From Hedera helix (taxonomy: Eukaryota; Streptophyta; Magnoliopsida; Apiales; Araliaceae): a DNA stretch of 64,000 nt. The position numbers and the translations under genes were made by a program. Of this stretch, positions 57,393 through 64,000 are shown one piece after another; position 1 is the first letter of the stretch, and each line of letters begins with the position of its first letter. The DNA is taken from assembly GCA_947179155.2 (NCBI GenBank), contig OX359282.1, positions 15,395,510 through 15,459,509 on the forward strand, in the 5' to 3' direction. The notes beneath the pieces are model-generated. The model ran no database searches, was not told the DNA's origin, and saw only the letters and a program-made list of their open reading frames with translations.

Positions 57393-59973
57393 TGAAGATA
57401 ATATTCAACAGATGATTTTAAACTGCATTTCAGATACAGATAATAATTCTAATTCTGAGTTTTCCTACTCTTCTGATAATGAATTAGCAGAAATTTATTC
57501 ACAGTCTGAAACTGATTCTAGTAGTTCATCAGTTAAGGAAGAAAATAATCTTACTTGTACAGGAAATTGTAAATCTGAAGTAAACTATTTAAAAGCCATT
57601 ATTGAAATGAATGGTCTTCAACTGGATGAACAACCTAGTATAAATGTTCTTACCGATGAACAAAAGAATATGCTTGATCTTGCTGATCAAATTAAAACTC
57701 CAGAATTAAAGTTGAAATTCTTAGAAATGTGTCATCAAAATTATATCCAGAAACATTCAGAACCTGTAATTCAACAGAATTATAGTTTAAAAGAAGTTCT
57801 TGAAAGAATGAAACTAAATCCTTTAGTTGAAAAACCAGTCTCTGTTCAAGACTTAAAAACAGAAGTAAATGTTTTGAAAAATGAAATAAAACAGTTACAA
57901 ATTACTGATCATTTGATTTTTCAGGATTTAGAAAAAATTAAAAAGAAAGTTTTCCCTACCGAAAACCCTAATGATAATAAAGAAGAAACACCTGAAACCT
58001 CTACTATAAAAGATAATTATTTGTTATTGCTTAATCAAGTAACCTATCAGAAATGGTATATTAGAATTACTTTTATAATTAAACCAGACTTTATCATTAG
58101 AGATGCTATTGCTCTTGTTGATAGTGGTGCAGACATGAACTGTATTCAGGAAGGATTAATTCCTACTAAGTATTTCCAAAAAACCACTCAATCTCTAGTA
58201 AGTGCTAGTGGTAATTCCATGAACATCAATTATAAACTGCCTGATGTGTTTATCTGTAATCAAGGATTATGTTTACCTACATCCTTTGTTCTTGTTAAGA
58301 ATATGTCTCAAAACATAATTCTAGGAACACCTTTCTTGTGTTTACTTATGCCTATCACTAAGATTGATGCTTTAGGTATCCACACAACTGTAAACAACAG
58401 GAAGATTGTTTTTGAATTCATTACTAAACCGTATACTAAGGAATTAGATCAACTTAAGGATCTTATTCATTATAAAGAAAAACAAATAAATTTTATTCAA
58501 AAAGAAATTAGTTTTCTTACTACTGAACAGAAAATTAACCAACCTTCTTTACAAAATAAAATTAAATCAATTATTCAGGAATACCAATCAGAAATTTGTG
58601 GAACTACACCAAATGCCTTTTGGGAAAGAAAGAAACATGTTATTTCTTTACCTTACATACCAGAATTTAATGAGAAAAATATACCTACTAAGGCTAGACC
58701 TAGTCAGATGAAAAAAACATATCTAGAATTATGCAAAACAGAAATTGAAATGTTATTACAGAAAAAGCTTATTAGACCTAGTCAATCTCCTTGGAGTTGT
58801 ACAGGATTTTATGTTAATAAAAATGCAGAAATTGAAAGAGGTTCTCCCAGGCTTGTGATTAATTATAAACCTCTTAACAATGTTTTAAAATGGATTAGAT
58901 ATCCTATACCAAATAAAAAAGACCTTTTAGATAGACTATATGATGCTATTGTCTTTTCTAAATTTGATCTTAAATCAGGATTTTGGCAAATACAAATTGT
59001 TGAACAGGATAGATATAAAACAGCTTTTACTGTACCATTTGGCCATTATGAGTGGAATGTTCTACCCTTTGGTGTTAAAAATGGACCTTCAGAATTTCAG
59101 CATATTATGAATGATATATTCAATCCGTATACATCATTTACTATCTGTTATATAGATGATGTTCTCATTTTTTCATCCTCTATTGACCAGCACATTAAAC
59201 ATTTAAATATATTTAAGAATGTTGTTATTAAAAATGGATTAGTTATTTCTGCTGTGAAAATGAAACTTTTCCAAACTACTGTAAGATTTCTTGGTCATAA
59301 GATTACTAATGGAACTATAATACCTATTGATAGGAGTATTGAATTTGCTTCTAAATTCCCGGACGAAATTAAGGATAAAACTCAATTACAGAGATTTTTA
59401 GGAAACCTTAATTATATAAGAGAATTTTATCCGCAACTGTCAAAAGATGCTGCTATTCTTTTCACTAGATTACAAAAGAATCCTTCTCCTTGGACAGAAC
59501 AGCATACTAAAACCATTAGACTTATCAAGTCTAAAGTAAAACAGTTACACTGCTTAGCTTTACCAAACCCTAATTGGAAAAAGATTGTTGAAACCGATGC
59601 TTCCAATCAAGGTTATGGAGGTATTTTAAAGCAAGTAAATCCGTATAAAAATACAGAAGAATTGGTTAGATTTGCATCAGGAACTTGGAAAGGACCTGTA
59701 TTAAATTACCCTACTATTAAACAGGAATGCTTATCTATTGTCAAATGTGTTTTAAAATTTCAAGATGATCTTTTAAATCAGCATTTTTTAATAAGAGTCG
59801 ATTGTTCTGCTGCTCGACAAATTTTTAAAAAAGATGTACAGAATCTTGCTTCTAAACAGATATTTGCTTCTTGGCAAAGTATCTTATCAGTATTTGATTT
59901 TGATATCGAATATATCAAAGGCGAACAGAATTCTTTACCCGATTTTCTAACCCGTGAATATTTGCAGGGTTAA
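57393..59973 (+). CDS. endogenous caulimovirid protease - reverse transcriptase - RNase H polyprotein
   Basis: The ATG at 57412 opens 853 codons; the frame is also open back to the repeat junction. The N-terminal ~195 residues are Ser/Asp/Glu-rich then helical, with no zinc finger. A retropepsin motif (LVDSGAD) has its catalytic Asp at about residue 237. The reverse transcriptase shows FDLKSGFWQI and YIDD at 580-583. RNase H has ETDAS with Asp at about 729, and the tail ends LPDFLTREYLQG. There is no integrase, as in Caulimoviridae, which replicate through an RNA intermediate without one. The next ORF starts in a TAATG overlap. The coat protein is not upstream because the insertion begins here. 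The frame is intact. Confidence 0.9.
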
Positions 59974-61253
59974 TGAACAGCAGAGGAAGAGGCCGAGGCC
60001 GAGGCAGAGGCAGAACTCAACCGCAGTATTATACAGAATTCCCGAGTATTAATACTCCAAACAGAAATACTGAGGCTTCTTCTAGCCAAACAGTAAAAGA
60101 TGTTCTGGTTACACCAGAAACATACATCTTTAACAGTAATTGCGAAGAAACAGTATTATATATTGAACAGAATGATGAGAAATGGATGAATGATCCATGG
60201 GAAATCAAGCGAAGGTATCTTACTACCCAGCAATTTCCCTCTCACTTTGACCAGTACAGATATATTTATGAAAATATATTACTTGAAACAGCAGCTATGG
60301 AGATTAAACATACTCTCCATGATCCGTCAAGGACTACTAGTCCTATTGCTTACAGTAAAGTTACTATCAGAAATATCATGCCTATTTCTACATGGGGCAT
60401 GCACCCGCATTCTACTAGAACTTTCAACCATTCCAGTAGTGAAACAAAATATAGTTATTGGGATTATATTGATTCCTTTACTTATATTTTTTATTATCAG
60501 AATCCTATCCGGAACCATACTTGGTTTATCAGGATATGCCCTACTATTCTTAATAACGAAGTTCCAAACTGGTTCTTCGTTTGGTGGGACAAATTTGGAA
60601 TTTTACCAGAAACCTTACCAGAAATTATTCAATCAGAATTCAAAGATTGGCAGATTGCCTATTCTCACATACCCGTAAATAAAGGACTTTCTATGTCTAA
60701 ACTATTTATTCATTTTATTATCCGTTTTAATATCCCTTGGATTTGGAAATGGGATTTAAAGTGTGACTACCAGAATAAGATTCCCTGCCTTAAAAGAGTT
60801 TTTTATACCAGATGGTGGAATAAGGGGATGGATCCCGTTCTAACAGAATTAGCCAAAACAATTAAAGCCCACACCAAAGCCTGTTTTGATGCTGTACCTA
60901 AAACCCTTCCTTCTTCATCAGAAAACCCTTTTGTTAAAATCCAGTCTGATTTGAAACAGAAATATCCAGATCTTACTGATACTGAATTAATTATTAAAGC
61001 CATGGACTTTATGAAAGATCAATTCTTACAGTCTCTATCTCAAGACGATGCATCTATGAGATCTACTACCAGTAGTCATGGCCAGGATGACAACACTTTC
61101 TCCGTCCTTGCAGGAGAAAGCCAATTACCAGAAGACGAAGAAGAGGATACTGGTGGGGATCCCACTATTGGAGATTTTTGGGATTCATTAACCAGTATGA
61201 TTTCAGAAAAGATACAACAGGACAAAGGAAAAGGAAAAGACAAAAGAAATTAA
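59973..61253 (+). CDS. unassigned caulimovirid ORF in the transactivator position
   Basis: This 426-codon ORF overlaps the polymerase stop (TAATG). The N-terminus is an RG repeat (SRGRGRGRGRGR), a typical RNA-binding or nucleic-acid-binding feature. The middle is rich in Trp/Tyr (DSFTYIFYYQNPIRNHTWFI, NWFFVWWDKFGILPETLPE). The C-terminus is acidic, then Lys-rich (GKGKDKRN). In caulimoviruses this slot, after the polymerase and before the pregenomic promoter, holds the translation transactivator/inclusion-body protein; I see no proven similarity to that family. A second frame (61178-61408) overlaps its end and extends the Lys-rich stretch. Confidence 0.65.
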   Translation: MNSRGRGRGRGRGRTQPQYYTEFPSINTPNRNTEASSSQTVKDVLVTPETYIFNSNCEETVLYIEQNDEKWMNDPWEIKRRYLTTQQFPSHFDQYRYIYENILLETAAMEIKHTLHDPSRTTSPIAYSKVTIRNIMPISTWGMHPHSTRTFNHSSSETKYSYWDYIDSFTYIFYYQNPIRNHTWFIRICPTILNNEVPNWFFVWWDKFGILPETLPEIIQSEFKDWQIAYSHIPVNKGLSMSKLFIHFIIRFNIPWIWKWDLKCDYQNKIPCLKRVFYTRWWNKGMDPVLTELAKTIKAHTKACFDAVPKTLPSSSENPFVKIQSDLKQKYPDLTDTELIIKAMDFMKDQFLQSLSQDDASMRSTTSSHGQDDNTFSVLAGESQLPEDEEEDTGGDPTIGDFWDSLTSMISEKIQQDKGKGKDKRN

Positions 61254-61574
61254 GATTATTACCAGATAATGCGCTTCAAAAGATGCTCCAACAGGAAAAG
61301 CAGTGTCGGCAAGATATCTACCGCACTTTCTCAAATAAAGTTAAAAAAGCCATGATAGCTGTCTCCCACTTGTCTGACCAGCTGTCTACCGAATCTTCAA
61401 CTTTTTGACAAAGTTATGAAGCACAGAAAACGTCGGCACCAACGACAAAACAACTTTAGCAAAACGCGTAAAGAGCTGTAAAGCTGACAACAGTAACCCC
61501 AATCGGAAGAAATTATTGAAGACAGGACGCACGACTCCAACCATTTAGGACACGCCACCTGTATCTTCATTTAT

Positions 61575-61583
61575 CTATTTAAG
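61575..61583 (+). promoter_or_regulatory. TATA-like box of the viral pregenomic promoter
   Basis: CTATTTAAG lies in the non-coding gap after the RG-rich ORF. A start about 30 nt downstream would fall at 61605-61610, and 603 nt separate 61609 from the primer site, close to the leader spacing known for caulimoviruses. Confidence 0.6.
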
Positions 61584-61608
61584 GGAGCCTTCACCCATAT
61601 GTTGAGGC

Positions 61609-61835
61609 ACGCTTAATTTTCAGTATTAGCTTTCAATCCTCTCTTGTAAACCCTCTCTGTAAAAAACCTCTTCGCATATATAAAAAGCTTCTACTATTTT
61701 GTGAGTATTTCTTTCATCTTTATTATGTTTTATGTCCATAACATATTATGAATTTTTAAATTCTATATTAGATTATCATAGAGAACGTATAATACAATAT
61801 CGTTTTTATAGTCAGAATCCCACTTTTGGGGATTA
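61609..61835 (+). repeat. right arm of viral inverted repeat (native leader start)
   Basis: The native copy of the leader segment, whose inverted duplicate is at 57166-57392. It includes the first 35 codons of the leader ORF at 61732. Confidence 0.9.
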
Positions 61836-61962
61836 TAACCAACAGTACTTTCTAGACAGAATAGTTCAAACTGAAGAACTAATAAGAATAACAGAACGAG
61901 AAATTAGGCAAGAGATTTGCTTGCTTGTTCTGGCCGGAAGGCCACCGCCACCTCAACAGTAG
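61732..61962 (+). CDS. leader ORF, 76 codons, upstream of the viral primer site
   Basis: The frame encodes a charged, aromatic, helical small protein (MSITYYEFLNSILDYHRERI ... ending AGRPPPPQQ). It is inside the predicted pregenomic RNA leader, before the primer site at 62212. Caulimovirid leaders normally carry several short upstream ORFs controlling shunting or reinitiation; this one is long for that role and could be expressed. No family is recognised. Confidence 0.45.
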   Translation: MSITYYEFLNSILDYHRERIIQYRFYSQNPTFGDYNQQYFLDRIVQTEELIRITEREIRQEICLLVLAGRPPPPQQ

Positions 61963-62211
61963 ATCTATATGAGACCATATATGTTGTGATTTAAATTATT
62001 ATAATTTTGTTATTATCCTTAATATTCTTGGTGCTGTATTTAAATTATATTGTGGATATGCTTGTATATTGTTGTTATACATGTGGGACGTCACCCAAGT
62101 CGCGTTAGGTTAGGTCGTGTTGCGGGATAGCTTGAGACCGTATACCTGTAAGTCGTTGACAGACGTGCATGTTATACCTCCTTTATTCATGTTTATATCC
62201 AAACTCTACTT

Positions 62212-62223
62212 TGGTATCAGAGC
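62212..62223 (+). promoter_or_regulatory. viral primer binding site (initiator-Met tRNA)
   Basis: TGGTATCAGAGC, followed by CACGATG, matches the Met-tRNA site that defines the minus-strand replication origin and nucleotide 1 of caulimovirid genomes. Confidence 0.85.
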
Positions 62224-62294
62224 CACGATGTATTAAAAATAATAATAAAAATTATAAAATTTTAAATTATAATATATATGGTCACAATACAACC

Positions 62295-63392
62295 ATGTCT
62301 GAAATTGGATCTATAACATCTGCAGCTAATACCGTAGCTTCTACTTCTGAAGCAACTGAACTTATTGCTTACCAGGATGTTAAAGAATCTTTAGATAAAT
62401 GGACTATACCTGATGTTAAACCAGAAACAATTTATAAAATTGGTTATTTTGATTTTACCAGTAGAAAAGTTATAAAGACCTTTGAACATGTTGTACCTTT
62501 ACAGAATAATGATGAAATTGTTTATTTACTGCATATAAATGATTTATTTCCTTTCATGCGTAAATATAAATATGTTCATATTGGCCTTGTGCAAATTGCT
62601 TTTAAACCTTTAACTTTGCTTGGTCAAAATAACAGTATACAATGTACCCTTAGAGATGGCCGTTGTCTGAACTGGAAAGCGTCCCTTATGGGTGCTATTG
62701 AGACTAGTCTGTCTCATGGACCAGTTTATTTTAACATTTACCCGAATTTAAGTATAGCCCTTACCGATAGTAATCTGTCTAAAGTTTTAGAACTTAGAGT
62801 TTTGTCTCATGGTTATGAGTACTTACCAGGTTCTCCTCCTTTAGCCATACTGTATAGACTTCACCTTAAGGTTTTATCAACCTTAAATCCTTATACAAGA
62901 AGACAAACAGAATTAGGACAAACAGTCTTAATAGACACCAACCTTTTTAACAGTCAGGTTGCTATACCCCGTATGATACCTTGGGAAGAAATTATATTCC
63001 CAAAACAATGGCAGATACCTAATGCCATTCCTATTAGACCTGTTGTACGACATTCCATAGAAGATGTCATACAAACCAGAGAAGGAAATATTTACCTTCA
63101 ATTCCAGAAACCTACCTTAACTAAGAGTCTATCTAGTAATACTAATAGGCCCTATCATGTTGAGTTTCCAGAATCTTCATCCAGAAGATCTACAGCTGAA
63201 CCTATAGAATCTGTCTATCAAGGCATATCTTCTAGAAAATCCAGTAATGAGTCTGCTAAAGAAACCATTAATTTGGACGATTACATAAAAGGTGTACACA
63301 TATCTGAAAACCAGATACCTCATGGTATTTATGAAAAACCTACCAGAAGGCCTGATAGCCCAACAGTCAGTGATATGAAATTTGATCTTTAA
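62295..63392 (+). CDS. caulimovirid movement protein (30K superfamily)
   Basis: The frame is open from 62169, but that Met precedes the primer site; the natural start is ATG 62295 (MSEIGSITSA), giving 365 residues. The core (YVHIGLVQIAFKPLTLLGQN, RCLNWKASLMGAIETSLSHG, GPVYFNIYPNLSIALTDSNL) is characteristic of caulimovirid movement proteins, which form tubules through plasmodesmata. The tail is Ser/Arg-rich. It is the first main ORF after the primer site, as in Caulimovirus and Soymovirus. Its stop overlaps the next start (TAATG). No lesion is seen. Confidence 0.9.
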   Translation: MSEIGSITSAANTVASTSEATELIAYQDVKESLDKWTIPDVKPETIYKIGYFDFTSRKVIKTFEHVVPLQNNDEIVYLLHINDLFPFMRKYKYVHIGLVQIAFKPLTLLGQNNSIQCTLRDGRCLNWKASLMGAIETSLSHGPVYFNIYPNLSIALTDSNLSKVLELRVLSHGYEYLPGSPPLAILYRLHLKVLSTLNPYTRRQTELGQTVLIDTNLFNSQVAIPRMIPWEEIIFPKQWQIPNAIPIRPVVRHSIEDVIQTREGNIYLQFQKPTLTKSLSSNTNRPYHVEFPESSSRRSTAEPIESVYQGISSRKSSNESAKETINLDDYIKGVHISENQIPHGIYEKPTRRPDSPTVSDMKFDL

Positions 63393-64000
63393 TGGATTTT
63401 ACACCCAATAGTGAAATTAGGAAAACCCTTAACCAGGATTTCATGCAGGATAAATACCAACCTTTTAGAGAGTTGTACTTTAAAACCCATAATCCTAAAC
63501 AACTAAGTCAAGTTAAGGATCAGTACTATAAATATCTCGAAGAAATTCAAGATATTATGTCATTTCCCGAATGGTTTAGTAGTATAGCCAACACTATACA
63601 TACTGAACACCAGTTAAATGTCTTAACAGGAATCCAAAAGGATTGGATAACTACTAAGGGAGAGATAATTAAAAGTATACATCCTCCACCTTTATCCTTA
63701 GAACTTACTTCTAACAAAATCCAGGATAAAGCCCCTTTAGTTATAAATCCTTATGTTGATGTGTTAGACAACAGTCCTCGTTACCAGGAATTGCTCCATA
63801 TAAAGGACATATTACAAGTTAATAAACAAAATAATTATACGAACCTGTTTCTTCAGACTATAGGAAGTCAACTTACCAGAATTGAAGAAAACACTAGTCG
63901 AATTGAGGAACAGACTAGTATAATCCAAAAACCCAATTCTAAAGAAAAGATTTTAGAAATAAAACCTGTAAATATTAAACCCCCTTTAGAAGTTACCAAT
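63392..64000 (+). CDS. caulimovirid ORF after movement protein, partial (window edge)
   Basis: ATG at 63392 overlaps the movement-protein stop; 203 codons are open to the end of the window. The N-terminal half holds MDFTPNSEIRKTLNQ and FPEWFSSIANTIHTEHQL; from about residue 150 a coiled-coil stretch with repeated TRIEENTSRIEEQTS appears. In this genome position other caulimovirids carry a virion-associated or transmission-type protein, or the coat-protein ORF. The coiled coil fits the former, but identity is open. The remaining genes, including coat protein, should lie beyond 64000. Confidence 0.65.
   Translation, partial: MDFTPNSEIRKTLNQDFMQDKYQPFRELYFKTHNPKQLSQVKDQYYKYLEEIQDIMSFPEWFSSIANTIHTEHQLNVLTGIQKDWITTKGEIIKSIHPPPLSLELTSNKIQDKAPLVINPYVDVLDNSPRYQELLHIKDILQVNKQNNYTNLFLQTIGSQLTRIEENTSRIEEQTSIIQKPNSKEKILEIKPVNIKPPLEVTN

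Noticed and set aside
60190..60678. 162-codon ORF overlapping the RG-rich viral ORF
   Set aside because: Alternate-frame shadow of the 426-codon ORF with no independent support.
62169..62294. Extended N-terminus of the movement protein
   Set aside because: This part spans the tRNA primer site and non-coding leader; Met at 62295 is the sensible start.

Overview
The window is nuclear DNA from a flowering plant, most likely a eudicot. Evidence: spliced genes with GT-AG and one GC-AG intron, plant Ty3/gypsy and Ty1/copia retrotransposons using the initiator-Met tRNA primer site, solo LTRs with 5-bp target duplications, and an integrated caulimovirid (plant pararetrovirus). The species cannot be named from the sequence. 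There is no bacterial content; no tRNA or rRNA gene was seen.

Layout. 1-6862: 5' part of a degraded minus-strand chromovirus (gag start, broken pre-gag ORF, primer site, 3.6-kb LTR) with a solo LTR (1422-3095) nested in its leader. 6863-12760: repeat debris, a solo LTR (9441-11610) and a partial LTR. 13629-39989: a mitochondrial-type PPR gene cut into four pieces by three insertions: a Reina-like chromovirus (14028-23124, itself carrying a partial LTR and a copia fragment), a tandem Tekay-like chromovirus array (about 23565-37291) and a non-coding DNA-transposon-like segment (37347-39110). 40855-48243: one intact eight-exon minus-strand gene for a putative alpha-1,6-fucosyltransferase-like Golgi protein, with a small hAT-like element in intron 6. 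48244-50706: AT-rich intergenic DNA. 50707-54848: a 4.1-kb solo LTR. 54849-57165: simple repeats, a tandem duplication and a 0.9-kb CCGAGC-rich tract behind a TATA box. 57166-64000: an endogenous caulimovirid with open frames for protease-RT-RNase H, an unassigned RG-rich protein, a leader ORF, movement protein and the start of a further ORF.

How it fits together. The fucosyltransferase-like gene is the only host gene that looks functional. The retroelements are mostly disabled by nonsense changes, deletions or loss of internal DNA, but the two Tekay LTRs differ at only about 17 positions in 2.95 kb, so that array is young. The caulimovirid frames are open, which suggests recent integration or constraint. 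Most notable structures: a 227-bp inverted repeat flanking the viral polymerase block, one arm of which starts at the predicted viral transcription start; a coiled-coil ORF between primer site and gag in two related chromoviruses; GC-rich blocks of family-specific, often palindromic words in nearly every long LTR; hairpin arrays inside LTRs; and a Tekay array whose left end lacks an LTR yet sits exactly at the target site.
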